Source: Lamellibrachia satsuma
Lineage: Eukaryota > Annelida > Polychaeta > Sabellida > Siboglinidae
Reading direction: 5' to 3'
Assembly (NCBI GenBank): GCA_033239005.1
Contig: BSQZ01000101.1
Location: forward strand, 833,501 to 897,500
Length of the DNA stretch: 64,000 nucleotides
The translations under genes were made by a program, and so were the position numbers. Shown one piece after another: positions 25,350-49,580 of this stretch. The notes under the pieces are model-generated. The model worked only from the letters and a program-made list of their open reading frames with translations, was not told the DNA's origin and did no database searches. Position 1 is the stretch's first letter; each line of letters starts with the position of its first letter.

Positions 25350-25589
25350 CACTGCCACTGTTAAAATAGTATTATACCCTGAAGGTAATAAATGCAAGGT
25401 CAATATGTCGGAACAAAGAAGGGTAAGATAAGTAAGAAGACGGATAAAGACTCCGCTAAATAGAACATCAAAGAATGTCGTTGAATAAATATGTTGCGGA
25501 ATAAATGTTCAAGCTCAGGCGTCATCGTTAAATAATCGAAACAGCCGTAGGGGAAATATAGGTCCTCAAATCCAAACAGTTCAGTTGTC

Positions 25590-26960
25590 GACGGTGTCGT
25601 CGGTTCTGGAGGACGTGGTGACAACTAACGAAAACAACACGGGTGATTTTAATGGAAGCCACATTCGTGACGATTTAACTTCCAGTCTTTTGGTGTATGT
25701 CTGGCCGCTGGTTGCCTGACGGGACTCGTCGGTAACACGCTCAAGTTGGTCGTGCTGGGGCGGAACGGATTCGTGCGGACCTCGGCGAACGTCTACTTGA
25801 CCGCCCTGGCCGCCGGGGACAGTTTGGTGTTGATAGTGGCGGTCTAACCTATCTGCGCTGTTGACTGAATGATGCGAGTATAAGGGCATGTCATTGTCGC
25901 ATTCACTGCCGAGTGTTGGGTCGCCATCCGCTTCCCGCTTTACTGGAGGGGTAAGACCACTGTTGACCTTCCTGTTTATTGTTTCACACGAATGTAGGGC
26001 GTATTAAATTGCGATATGTGAATTTAAAGAATTCATATGATGTGACATAAGTGCAATTGAGCAGGCATATTCACAGGTTTGTTTGTAGAAGCTATTGGCT
26101 GTGAAATGGTTAATTTTTTGAGAGATTAACAGGCGGAGGGATTTATGGGAATTTTTCTGCTATGGGCCACGTGAGCGCATGAATACATGGCTATTTTTTG
26201 TCAAAATTGATGGGCATCGCACGTAGGGGCGTTTTAAAAGAGATGGAAGTACGTGATTTTGACAAAACTTGGTCAGCATGTTAATGAGATGATGGCAGTT
26301 ACTGTGAAAAAGTTTCAGAATTTTTAGCGGTCACGTTTTCTTATAATCAAACAAAACGTTAATATGGCCACCAATGCAAATCTCAACAGTGGTCTGACTC
26401 CTGAAGCTACGGCTGTGCGCCGAACAATGCCGCCGCATTGTGCGTGTCGCTGTTACTGCCTACCTTTTTTAAGAACATCGACGTTGTTATCATATCCGCG
26501 TCGGCCATCTTCATATCGGGCGACGTCGTTTGTCTCATTGCGTTGCGCGACCTGCATTACATGAACGATGATCGATAATGGATTAACTTCGTTGCTACCA
26601 CCGCCATTGGCAGTGCTAGTCGTCAACAACTGGGCAATAATAGGAGACTTCGTGACGCGCACGACATTCATGTGCCTGGGCGTATCGTTGGCGTTCATAG
26701 TCGTTGTCGTTCCCAGTAATGTGTTCGTCGTCATCGATCACTACTGGCCAATGCCGCCATCCACTTTGTACTTTGTCATCCAATGAGCGATGCACCTGTC
26801 AATCAAGATGAATCTGTCAATCACGCCATCAACTTCTTCCTGTACAGTCTGACGGAAGCTCACTTCCATAGCGAATTGGTCCCAATGTTTCGCAGGTGTA
26901 TCCAGAGCGGAGGTGCAGGGGCGTCTGTAGTTCACAGGATGCCATCTCGTGCTACGAGCA
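25590..26960 (+). pseudogene. Class A GPCR (neuropeptide/FMRFamide-receptor-like) pseudogene
   Basis: At 25690-25845 one frame reads GLVGNTLKLVVLGRN, then SANVYLTALAAGDSLVL, which is TM1 with the GN motif and TM2 with the LAxxD motif of rhodopsin-like receptors. It stops at a TAA at 25845. At about 25905-25948 another frame gives AECWVAIRFPLYW, the TM3/DRY-equivalent TVExxxAIxxPL region, followed by a GG|GTAAGA donor-like site. At 26650-26745 is TTFMCLGVSLAFIVVVVPSN (TM6-like), and at about 26818-26905 is NHAINFFLYSLTEAHFHSEL (TM7 with an NxxNFxLY motif). Stops and frameshifts between segments and loss of most of TM3-TM5 indicate a dead gene. Ligand class is a guess from motif flavour. Confidence 0.7.
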
Positions 26961-27274
26961 GGTTCAAGTTCCACAGGAGTATTGGAGACGATTTACAAAT
27001 GCGAAGATTGATGAGGTTTCTGATGTCAAAGCAGTCATTTTGTTAGGGCATTTGGTTTATGATTAAATGTGTGTTAGGCGCTCAAAGGCGACGTATTTTC
27101 CATGGCGTATTGTCGACGCCTCATTTTTGTTAGATATTTTGAAATCTTAGTCAAGTCATTGAATAATATTTTTACTTTTTTCACAGTCAGTTTACCTTTT
27201 TCTTCTCGTGACGTTTTGATTGCCATCAGCAATCTTCTTCAGACGACTACTGCTAGATGGCGACACGGTAGTCA

Positions 27275-27950
27275 TTATACGCAGACGTCACTCTGGTGTG
27301 TGCCCCCCCCCCCGCGGTCGCCCCCTGGGTGGCCGTTCAGGAGAATATCGCATATGTGTGAGAGTCGGTATCGGCCCTCATCTCGATTCATGCTGTTTTT
27401 GGTTTTCCTTTTCAATATCGCTTTGTTGATGCCTCTTGTTCTCCAGTCCGGATCTCTGTCATTAAATTTGGCCCCCGCCCAGTCTACTATGTGATTCTGT
27501 TGAGTCATGTGATCTGTGATCGCTGATTTATGCATCTCTTTTTCCGATGTTTTTCTGTTGCTTCGGGTGTAGGTTTCTCAGCGTCTTCTTTGTGTTCTTT
27601 GATGCGTGTTCCTAGGGTACGTTTCGTTTCTCTGATGTATGTGGCATTACAGTTCTTACACGTTATGGAATATACCCCTTCGAGCATCTTTTGTGGTTCA
27701 ACGTTGTCCTTTGGTCTTACTAGTGACCTCTTGATGGTGATGTGAGGCTTCATTGCTGTGTTCGCATTGTATTTCTTCATGATCCGTGATGTGGTTTCAG
27801 ATAATCCTTGGACATATGGAAATACCGCCTTTGCTCTCGTCTTTTTCCTGATGTTATCTTCCTTCTTTGTTTCACTCATACTAGTCAAGTCATGCTACAC
27901 ATCCACTAAAAGTCATATAAATTCTAAGAAGTTTGTCCTTAGTACCATCT
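27275..27950 (-). mobile_element. Penelope-like element fragment: GIY-YIG endonuclease end
   Basis: The minus strand encodes VFPYVQGLSETTSRIMKKYN, SLVRPKDNVEPQKMLEGVYS, ITCKNCNATYIRETKRTLGT, RIKEH and, after a frameshift, SAITDHMTQQNHIVDW and MNRDEGRYRLSHICD. This is the C-terminal half of a Penelope-like retroelement. The GIY-YIG motif is degenerate (GVY...YIR). The RT part is absent, so the element is truncated near 27950. A poly-C/GC-rich stretch (27302-27340) is at its 3' side. Confidence 0.86.
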
Positions 27951-27959
27951 GAACAACGT

Positions 27960-29200
27960 AAAATCAACGTTGTTTCTTGCATGATTTTTCGTGTGCCTAA
28001 GCAGTTCCATTATGCATGAATCCCCGGGGTATTTGGTTAATAACGGGGATGTGAAACCCTTTCTTAATTTGTGTGGAAAAAATCCAACTCCTATGTAGGT
28101 TGAAAATGGGCAATTCGTCCAATTTATTTGGAGGTGGTATTTCAACGTAATTGCCACTGTGCACACCTCATTAAATGTAAAATGCCTCAAGCATAGGGTG
28201 CACAGTCAGAAATAAATAGTCTCGATAACTACATCAGTATAGAAGACAAACTGGTACATGTTAGCCATAAAAGTCTGACCAAACAACCCTTGTTTCTGTT
28301 ATATAATGTTCCAGCATAATAATTTACAAGGGAAAAACATACTCAATTAAGAATGCACAAGCACAGTACCAGCTACAGCTATACTATTTAAAATTCACTA
28401 CACTCAAAAGAGGAGTAAGTAATCCCCCAGGCCCTATATCCTTGCAGATTGGGACCCCATCCTCCGCTAAAGGGCAGCACGCCTATTGGCCAAAGCCAGA
28501 ACAAAAGGAGAATCAATACTGGCAATACTCTATACCGAATATTGTAGTGGCTTTGGTTAACATTAACATGAATTGATGGGCACAGCCCAATTAAACCTCC
28601 AAATTGGGGTTCAACAACAAAGTAATCCATGTATGCTGAACTGGCTGGCACAGTAGGTCGGGTCAGTCCTGACTACAACCGACCACTTGCCAACATATGG
28701 ATAAGTTGCCTCACGACCCTTCCTCTACCAACAGAAGGTAAATTGCCTAGCTACCCACCCTCCGCCGACAGAGAGATAAGTCGCTTCACGACTCCCCCTC
28801 TGCCAACAGAAGGTGAGTTCTTTTGCTATGTTTCCTCCGCTGACAGATAAGTCGCCTCACGACCATCCCTCTATCAACTGTTTTGGTCGGCCTACTATGC
28901 TGTGCCGAAGTTCAAGTTGCTGCCTCTGAGGGAGCGAATGAATGTCAAGACAAGTTGCGATAGTCACCGACATCTTGTTGCACTGGTCAATGCCGGGTCA
29001 CGTTATCACTGCTGCGTCATGTTCATCACTACTGGGTCACATTGTCACGTTCATTACTGGCAAGTCAAGTTGTTGCGATCAACACTGCACGTCCCATAGT
29101 TGTGCTCAACACGGCACGTCCCGTAGTTGTGCTCAACACGGCACGTCCCGTTGTTGTCTCCCGTCACGCTGAAACAGAAACAATCGGGGGCAGTATCTGT
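27960..29200. repeat. Gene-free stretch with short tandem repeats
   Basis: No coding region supported. About three diverged units of 65-70 bp (AAGTCGCCTCACGACC, CCTCTACCAACAGAAGGT, CCTCCGCCGACAG) lie at about 28699-28880. A 27-bp unit (AGTTGTGCTCAACACGGCACGTCCC) is repeated about three times at about 29080-29155. Confidence 0.65.
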
Positions 29201-29225
29201 ATGTAACCGGGTGTAGTCGGTGGCT

Positions 29226-29833
29226 TTATGTGGATATCGTTCTAGAGATTGATTCCACTCTGATATATTTCTGGTAGCAGTCAGAATGCCAGCGTCCCAT
29301 GGCCTTAGTTTGTTCGGAAGAGAAACCTGACATTGCTGTCCACGTGGCTGCCCCTATTCTATAACAATGAGGGGATATTTTATTGTCTGCTAACTCGGTT
29401 CGAACAATGACTGCCCTTAAGTACTTAGCAAATGCAGTTTTTTGAACTGGCAACTTATTAGCATAGCGAAAAAATAGGGCCCTACTCATGAGGAAGTAGG
29501 TTGGCGCTGGTCAACGTGAGGACGTGAACGCGCCACTCCCTGAACAGTCTTTAGAACAAATAATCCGCTGTGGGGATAGGGTAGCGATAAGCGTTGTGCC
29601 TTTCTGCAATGACCGACAGGTAAGTCGTAATGGTACTGGGTGCTTTCCCTTCCTCCTTGAGATGCAGCACAACAATAATTATTTTGTTTGGGAAGGCGAG
29701 CAAGTAGCCGCTTTCTATCTAGTTTTTGCAAAAATGCTACAAACCTGGTCCACTTAGCCTCGTAACGGCGAACACTGCTCGGTGTAAGGGAAGTATCCAT
29801 GGTACTCGGGGCGTTGCGTGCCAGGGTAGCCAC
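29226..29833 (-). pseudogene. Tyrosine recombinase of the YR retroelement
   Basis: The N-terminal core-binding part (SLTPSSVRRYEAKWTRFVAF) is in one frame (29833 onward). The catalytic C-terminus (29489-29226) reads SPHCYRIGAATWTAMSG, MGRWHSDCYQKYIR, containing the H-x-x-R pair, the GRW (second His position) and the nucleophilic Tyr. The middle is frame-shifted. Confidence 0.85.
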
Positions 29834-29869
29834 TGAATAGGAAATAGAGTCGGTTGATCAACTAGGCCT

Positions 29870-30289
29870 GGCTGAACGAGACATGCGCGTTCGATCTGCA
29901 ACCGTGAGATAAAACTCGCAACAACATTGAACTTTCTAGGGATGTGCTTGTCGCTGAAACATATGTTATAAGAAAGACATGCACGAGTTGGCGAACTAAA
30001 CACGTCAGTTTTGGGTAACTGGCATTTTGCCTATTGGTCACCGCCCCCACGGCTGTATTGTCTGAAAAGAACAAAACCCGTTTATTAATCAACAGTGGTC
30101 CCCATCGCCTGACAGCCAGTACGATTGGTAAGAGCTCTTTGATGGAAATGTGTTTGGAGTCCCAGTGGGAAAATGTCCCTGAAACCAAGAGTCATCCATG
30201 ACAGCTCCGAATACAAAGCCACTTGCATCTGTTGTAAGAGACAGCACATCTGATGATGTCCAGTTAGTAAAATTAAGGGAGCTGATCAA
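29870..30289 (-). pseudogene. RNase H of the YR retroelement
   Basis: The minus strand gives LSLTTDASGFVFGAVMDDSW (first catalytic Asp in TTDAS), HISIKELLPIVLAVRRWG (Glu in KEL) and VLFFSDNTAVGAVTNRQ (Asp in FSDN). This is the D-E-D order of Ty3/DIRS RNase H. There is a frame shift between the first and second motifs. The connecting DKHIPRKFNVVASFISR segment follows at 30003-29737. Confidence 0.82.
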
Positions 30290-30960
30290 TTATTGTAGCT
30301 CTTTTAAGGTGACTTTCTTCCTTTTAGCTGGGCTCATTAGCTTCTGACGTAGTGATACCACCTTCTCCAGCGGTAATGCGAGTGTTTGATTTAAGGTGTT
30401 AACTTCAATTCCATGGAGTGTGACCTTTGTGGCAGGTAACACTGTTTTAGCCTGCTTTATAGGTAAGTTAATAATTTTTCTCAGCTCAAAAAGGCGGGAC
30501 AGGTTGGAATGACATTCAGGCTGTTTTGCCAACAAAAAAATCGTCAAGGATATGGCTCATACTGGAAAAGTGAAACTTATGCTGGCATATCCATTGTAGG
30601 GCCTATGAAAGTAGCTCAACCAATTAGCATGCATGACTACATCCCATCTGCAACGACTCAAAATATTCCAGTCCCTGACATTTGAAACCAAACAATCTGT
30701 AATCAAGGGGGAGACAGGAATTATGCGAAATGCATCTTGTAAGTCGGCTTCGGCGATGAATGCGCTTTTTCGCAACTTCACAAGTTGTTCGACGCAATGG
30801 TCTCGCATTTGAAAAGCAACAGTAGTTAATTCAGGCAGTATGTGTGGGTTGACTGAACTGGTTTGGGAAACTCAGGTCATGAATGAGCCGAAACCAGACT
30901 CTTTCTTTGGGACTGAGCCTAACGGCGAGTAGACCATGTTTGGGACGGGATCTGACGTGA
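30290..30960 (-). pseudogene. Reverse transcriptase of the YR retroelement
   Basis: Motif A region AFIAEADLQDAFRIIPVSPL (Asp in ADLQDAF) lies in the frame at 30808-30557. SHILDDFFV, the LDDF form of catalytic motif C, is at about 30541-30565 in a neighbouring frame. Then come KTVLPATKVTLHGIEVNTLN and the thumb region. Frames are split by indels. Confidence 0.82.
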
Positions 30961-31299
30961 AAGAGCTTGCAATCCTGTGTTTCGCCTATTCTTTGCTCAG
31001 CTTCCGTTGCACAATTCCATGGTTATCCTTGACTGATTTGTGATTTTCAAAGTGATGCTTAGGTGGAGCTGATGTAATCGTGGAAGGGATCCGAAAAACT
31101 CAGTGAAACCTGTAACCAACGTGTTAGTTATATTTGTGTCACATCCCTGCAACAGCAATTGTAAGACATTAGGTTTACTGGTGTCGATATCACGCTACCG
31201 CTCCTTGTAAATCTATCTTCAATCAAAAGATCATTACTGGCCCTTGTGGTTATCTCAACCTGTTTTTTTTGGGGGGGGCTCTGTAATGGGTTCTGTTGT

Positions 31300-32530
31300 G
31301 GGGACTTTGCCTTGCCCCGGCAGACGAGCTGACTATGCCTCTCGTTTTTGCAAAAGGAACATCAATGTATGTATCGGCAATCTGGCCTTTGACGTTTTCC
31401 CTTGTTAAAGGCAAAACAGAAACGGGAAGGGTGTCTTAGGGTGCTTCCGGAAGCATATTCACGAAAGGGCTGGGATGCGACATATGTGTTTGCTGCTTTT
31501 GCCTTACACTTTGCTTTAACGCTGGAGTAGAGGGGGTAGTTAAAGAGATTCCAAGGCGCATCCGTCCTCTCCCTCCTCACACGGAAACGGTAGTCATATT
31601 CCAACCACACCCGGTCCCCTTATGTGCATGCATGGTCAGGATGCGATCCATGTAAGTTATCAATTGGCTGCCCTCCTCAGCACACCTTTCGGCCCTGATG
31701 GTTGCATAAGTCATAAAGAGGTTCAGCCATTCACCAATTTGATCGACATGGATGATTGCCCGTTTTCCGTCTAAGGTGGGAGCGGCTGGATCCTCCTGTG
31801 GGTCAATATGTGCGCATAATGCGCAGGGGAAAGTACTCGTTGCTATATATGCGCTGTCTGAGTTTGTCTGTGAATGTGTCGCCTAACTAAGCCCAACCCA
31901 TGTCAGAAGCGGTATTACCTGATGTTGAAGTTGATCCGTGCCGCTTCGTCTTCCCGTGGGTACGCATTTCAATCTCCACGGTCGGAGAGTCGCTGTCCGT
32001 GCACTCAGAGTCAGATAAGTTGACCACTCGGTCAAGTGATGGCGAGCTGCGTCCTCGTTTCACTGCGCGGTGACGACTCAAAGGCTGGGCTAGTCGACCT
32101 TCATCGGGCTGTTCGTCTGGCTGTGAAGATGGGCCAGCTGTGGTAGGAGCTGACTGCTCTCTGCGCAAGGCTTCGAATTTCTCATCATTCTTCGCCAACA
32201 TGGTGGCCAGGAGAACCTCCATATTGGGTGCGTCAGGAGTACGGACCGCCGGCGCTTGTTCATCAGGCATATCGCCTTGAGCGGTCTTATCACGCTTCTT
32301 GGCCCGCACATGCGCCGTCGATTACTTCGACATGATCTGGAATCCAGCATCATTTAATCCTACAGGCGTACCGCCTGGAGCGCTCTTATCAGGCTTCTTG
32401 ACCCGCCACTGCGCCGTCGATTGTTTCGACATGATCTGGAACCCAGCATCATTTAACGCACCACCACCACCAGTGCAATATGGTGCAGTAGTTCGGCATG
32501 GAAATAACGGCAATGCATGATGCATAAAAG
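31300..32530 (-). pseudogene. gag-like region with CCHC zinc knuckle of the YR retroelement
   Basis: The N-terminal open frame (32309-31887) encodes a charged protein with MEVLLATMLAKNDEKFEALR, probably a coiled coil. A later frame ends in a CCHC knuckle, CSFCKNERHSQLVC (CX2CX4HX4C), encoded at about 31319-31361, separated from the preceding ORF by a TGA. At 32310-32460 a unit of about 101 bp encoding LNDAGFQIMSK is duplicated in tandem. Confidence 0.7.
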
Positions 32531-32539
32531 CAATTCAAG

Positions 32540-33245
32540 GTCATGTTCACAGATAGTAGGAACAAAGCACTACGTTACTGCAGTGTATTGGTCAAGTGAA
32601 TCGTTGTTTTTTCTATAATGCTTGAAACGTATGGCCAATGAACTGATCAGTAATTGTTGTGATGCCATGAATGTTCCAAATTATATAGATTCATACTATC
32701 AATCCGAATTCTTTTCACAACATTTATTCTATGCTGTAAATTGTAAATACAGCAGAATGTGTACTGCTTCCCCCAACGCATACATAGAGGGCATCGTATA
32801 TATAACGTGAACTCAGCATGTAAATATTTTGTCTGACAGCGTATCGTGTATGGACGTATTGGAAAACCTCATCAGGCCCCCTAACTATATAGCATTGTAA
32901 ATTCAAAAGTCACTAAAGTATAAATAGTAAAATAACATGCCCCGCCTAATCCATGTACAATTTTTGTGCTGACACCTAGCAAATGTACCTACAGTAATTA
33001 TGCAGTAATTTAGCCCAAAGCCAAGTAGTTGATTAGCTTGCAGTGTTTCGGCTTGACCTGTACGAATAATTCGACTTCGACCCTGCCCTGATTAAGGGCT
33101 ATAAGGCATGGCCCGTTTTCATGCTAATTAGAGGCCGCTGTAGCCGTGCAAACAAAGGGCAAAGCCAAGAGGTCCAGCTGCTTGCCTGGCTAAATATAGG
33201 AGCGCCGCCATTATAAAGTAAATGTTTGAATCAATTGGGACGAGC
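32540..33245. other. No gene seen between gag-like region and hydrolase module
   Basis: AT-rich at first, then moderately GC-rich from about 33040 (GAAGCATGGCCCG-type segments). It could be the leader or terminal region of the YR retroelement. No open frame of note. Confidence 0.45.
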
Positions 33246-33249
33246 TCAC

Positions 33250-33568
33250 TGCAAAGGAAACGATAATTAACGCTACTTCAAACCCGCTACAATGACTGTA
33301 CGCAAGGAAAAGTAACACCTTTTGAGGCCAGCATCGCTGAGGTGTACCCCATCCAGCAGCAGTGCCGGCAGCTTGGTCGTGATTCGCTCACGCTTGACCA
33401 CAGCCATGCTATTTTCGGTCGCATCCAACGTTTTAGGGGGGCATTAAACAGCTCAGCTTTTGCAAAGAAATCTAGCGTCTTAGCCCGAAAACGCCCGGGT
33501 CCCCTGGGGAGCACTGGACAAAACAGGACTGTGTTTACCCCGTAATCATTAACGCAGCGCTGCGCCAA
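33250..33568 (-). pseudogene. SGNH hydrolase module of a retroelement
   Basis: Minus-strand frames give NTVLFCPVLPRGPGRFR, FAKAELFNAPLKRW and then, after a frame change, LLDGVHLSDAGLKRCYFSLR. The PVLPR strand and the terminal DGVHLS catalytic Asp/His pair match the SGNH/GDSL-type hydrolase domain found in some Ngaro-type YR retroelements. It lies upstream of the gag-like region of the 29.2-32.5 kb element on the same strand, so it may belong to that element or to the tail of another copy. Confidence 0.72.
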
Positions 33569-33570
33569 CT

Positions 33571-33642
33571 GAAACAGGTCACTGCTCTACTAAGAAAACA
33601 CACGGCTCTACTAAGAAACACACTGCTCTACTAAGAAAATGC
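33571..33642. repeat. Short tandem repeat, three copies
   Basis: The unit CTCTACTAAGAAAACACAC of about 22-24 bp is repeated three times just beyond the hydrolase module. Confidence 0.75.
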
Positions 33643-34021
33643 TTTGAGTGACTGACATACCGACAAATGATGGTTTTATATCTTCAGAAAAATAATCAAA
33701 TCCACCGCGATTACGTATACCGTATTGTACGCGAAAACCACCTGCGTTGTTCTTGTTGCTAATTAAACCGACTTATTCAATATAATTGTGTTGGTATGAA
33801 AACTCATATTTCGGGTTTTCTATTAACATTTTGATGCGTCGCTGGCAAAAATAATGGTTCAACAAAACAGTATCAAGAAACGTGGGGACATCGCGTATTA
33901 GACAATATGGAAATAATAGTCTCCGCGCAATTCGCTAGATGGCATTAGCCATTCTTGCACATGTAGACGCCATGTTAAGTACAGCAAGATTGTATTTGAT
34001 GTCCGTTTTTGGACAAATGTA

Positions 34022-46691
<12,670 letters not shown>

Positions 46692-46744
46692 AACGAAAAG
46701 AAAGTACACTTTGTCACAAAGTAATCGGAGTGGGGACAACTGAG

Positions 46745-47105
46745 TGTGGACGGCGCCAGAAACGTGTACGTTTCATCACTGCGACCTTCCAGTATGTAAT
46801 CGATCCTACTCGGATGACCGTATCGCCAATGGAATGTTCTATGGTTAACCGAACAGCGGCAAACGTTACAGAGATATATCACAAGCTTTAAAAAACACTC
46901 AAGCTGTCACTCATTGCAACGGGCATTGATTATCACGTTTCGGTAAAAATAAAGACGCAGGAACAGCCGGTGGGGGTTTAGTCGGAAAGTGCCTGTGGTT
47001 TTTTAATTTGCCCGTGAAAGGAAAGGAAGAAGAAAGGAAAATGAGCCTCCCTGCCTTCCAAAACTAATATTAAAAATGGGACCCTATCAATAATATTCTT
47101 TCTAG
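46745..47105. other. Region upstream of the channel gene's first assigned exon
   Basis: No coding region recognised. The short stretch directly upstream of 46740 could serve as a polypyrimidine-poor acceptor (GCGCCGTCCACACTCAG). No clear promoter element identified. Confidence 0.35.
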
Positions 47106-47109
47106 AACA

Positions 47110-47950
47110 CACACACAAATAAAACTTTGCCTAAGTCATTTACATGTAATGAAGAAATCATAAGGGATAAGACAGACATCTCAAACACATTTAATAATTG
47201 TTTTACCAGTATTGGTCCAAACCTAGCCACACAAATATACAATCCCATAAATAAAAATTTATTTAACTTGTATGGTTTTGAAGGTGTTTCTTCACCACTA
47301 CTAAAATTAGTTAAACCTGCTCTAATAAAATTATCAACAAGTTAATTACAAGCGAAATGTTAACTACATGTATCTTCCCCTCAAATTTTTTTTCAAGATA
47401 GTTCCAATCTGGAAAAAAATTAAAATAAAAAATGTTGCAATTACAGACACATATCTCTCTTACCGGTTTTTTCAAAAGTAATCGAACAAATTATTTACAT
47501 CTAGTTATATTCCTTTTTTTTTTAAACACAAACACATTTGTATGATAGCTAATGCTTCCCAGAGAAGTTGAGATGGCCTTGTAATGAACAGGTCTGCCAG
47601 GGGGTGAAGTGGAAAGCGTCTTGAGCAGTCCTACGGACTGGATACCGCGCTATATAAGAACTCATCTTTTATAACCAATATGGATTTAGAATGGAATATT
47701 CAACTGAATTTGCTGCTCTTGAATTAACCGATAGAATAATGGCACAAATGAAATACCTATAAATGTCTTCCTAGACCTTTCAAAAGCATTCAAAAGCACC
47801 CTAGACCATACAATATTACTAGCTAAATTAGAATATTATGGCGTAAAAGGAGTAGCTTTAGGTTTAGTTAGAAATTATTTAACATCGAAAACAGCATGTG
47901 GAAATACATGTGATGGCATTACACTATTGCAAAAAAGATTTTAAATGCGC
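47110..47950 (+). mobile_element. Non-LTR retrotransposon RT fragment, interrupted by a second element
   Basis: The plus strand at 47127-47345 encodes TDISNTFNNCFTSIGPNLAT, a typical pre-RT LINE segment. From about 47680 frames give [20 protein letters not shown], then a DLSKAF-like and [19 protein letters not shown] block, the RT fingers and palm. Between them (about 47560-47670) lies a different LINE/SINE 3' tail, with GTCTTGAGCAGTCC and CCGCGCTATATAAGAACTC, suggesting a nested insertion. Stops and indels throughout. Confidence 0.75.
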
Positions 47951-47954
47951 TCAC

Positions 47955-48860
47955 CGGCCTATTAGGCGAGGCTGTCAACAGACGTTTCAACCTTTAGCAA
48001 CTCAACATTAGCGTAATTGCAAGTGTTCGCTGCAATTCCATGGGTTTAGCAAACACATCGTGGTCGAAGATATTGTTCTTCATATAATAGTGACTAATGA
48101 ATACTGTGCAGTCAAAGATAAAACACATGCCGAGTTGAGATTGACGTGTTACATGTTACATGTATGTTTCAAGCTTTGATATCAAAGGATGACGATAGAA
48201 TCTCTTCGGTTGTTAGCCTCCGGGAAATGACACTGTTGGGTCGCAATAGGCTGGCGATTGGTCGGCGAAATAAGTCACAATAGGTCGTCGAAACATGGGC
48301 CATTTCGTTCACCCTATTTTCCCTGCGTCTTTCGGAGGAGAAAGAAAAAGTCCCTTCAACCAGATGTCTGTGTCAGGGGAAATAAAGTAGCACACAGGTT
48401 GTAGATGTGTAGCAAGTCTTGGATTCACTCACTATAGAGGAGGAAACTATTAATTAAACCTGTCATAGATAACAGCCAATGGTCAATGGGGGCTTCTTAC
48501 GATGTATTTGTGTTCAGAAGTTCAGAAGACCTGAATTGGCAAACAATAACATTCCATTTCAAATATCGAATTAAACCCTTTAAAATTATAACTTCGATTA
48601 GGATCATACCCTTCCACTACATGATGACGACTTATAGCTGCTGGAGAGACTGACGAAGCGATTAATCGATCATGGTATGTTCATATTGTGTTGCGTGGCG
48701 TCTGAAGACTTCCCGGCTTGGGATTTGGGATATCTGACCGATATAAAAATTATTGCTACCACCACACCATAGGCATTCATTAATAAAACGACAGCCAGGG
48801 CGGTTACATTGATAGATTCTCCTTAGAGCATAGTGGCAAAGGTTGTTCGTTGCTTGGTAA
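47955..48860. other. No gene seen
   Basis: Unique DNA between two LINE fragments. No supported coding region or repeat. Confidence 0.45.
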
Positions 48861-48864
48861 CCTA

Positions 48865-49580
48865 CGCTCTTTCACCGGATGGGAACATTTTGATATTTGA
48901 TATCCTAGCAGGAGCTCTACATGGTGACACGCTCGCATCATTCCTTTTTGTGATAGTCATTGATATGCACTACGATGGTTGAGATTGTAGTAGAGATTCA
49001 AGTTTCGTTGTATTCACTATGCACTGCGACCAGCAATAGACGGCCGTGACGAGGAACTGGGATTACAACTTACAAGAAGAAACCGAAAATGTGTCAAACA
49101 CGAGGTCATGACACATTTTGAATTTGAAGACGATACCAATCTTTTCTCAGAAGCCACACAGGCACAGGGTCTTCTCATGCAAGGACTGGGTTGAAGGTTA
49201 ATGCTGGAAAGACCACGTTCGTGGAATACAACCATCTTAAAAATATCATTATCGTTACCAAGGAAGGATCTGCTTTGGTGAAGTTCGTTGCCTTCAAATA
49301 ACTGGGCACAACAGACAAAACACCAAGACCAGGAAGACTTTGGCACGGAAGCACTAAAACAACTTAGACCAAATATGAAAGTCTCACTATCATGGCAAAT
49401 TAAGCAACGCTTGTTCATATCATCGGCAGAGTTTGTGTTCCCCTGTGGATGCACATCTTGGACAATGACAAAAACTCTCAAAAACAACTAGACCGGTGTG
49501 GCACACGAATGCTACGAGCTGCTTTCAACAGACACAGGCAGCAACATCTGTTTAAAACAGAGCTCTGCAGTGTAATGAGC
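48865..49580 (+). mobile_element. LINE RT fragment (RTE/Craft-like)
   Basis: The plus strand in alternating frames encodes LHGDTLASFLFVIVID (the QGDTLAPFLF motif), DGRDEELGLQLTRRNRK, FEFEDDTNLFSEATQAQGLL (a degenerate DFADD motif) and VFPCGCTSWTMTKTL. Then comes QLDRCGTRMLRAAFN, the conserved C-terminal GSETW/CxxRMLRAA region. Multiple stops. It does not encode the minus-strand ORF that overlaps it. Confidence 0.78.

Larger units (their letters stand above)
29226..32530 (-). mobile_element. Tyrosine-recombinase retrotransposon (DIRS/Ngaro group), inactivated
   Basis: On the minus strand the modules occur in the order gag-like, zinc knuckle, RT, RNase H, tyrosine recombinase. This YR-containing layout defines the DIRS order. 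Frameshifts and stops between modules (for example TGA at 31362-31364 just before the zinc knuckle, and a frame change next to the LDDF motif at about 30545) show it is not active. The RNase H is followed directly by the recombinase, leaving no room for the methyltransferase seen in classical DIRS1 elements, so an Ngaro- or PAT-like relationship is more likely. Terminal repeats were not resolved. Confidence 0.85.

Noticed and set aside
49017..49487. Minus-strand 156-codon ORF
   Set aside because: It overlaps plus-strand LINE reverse-transcriptase motifs and has no recognisable domain, so it is a shadow frame.
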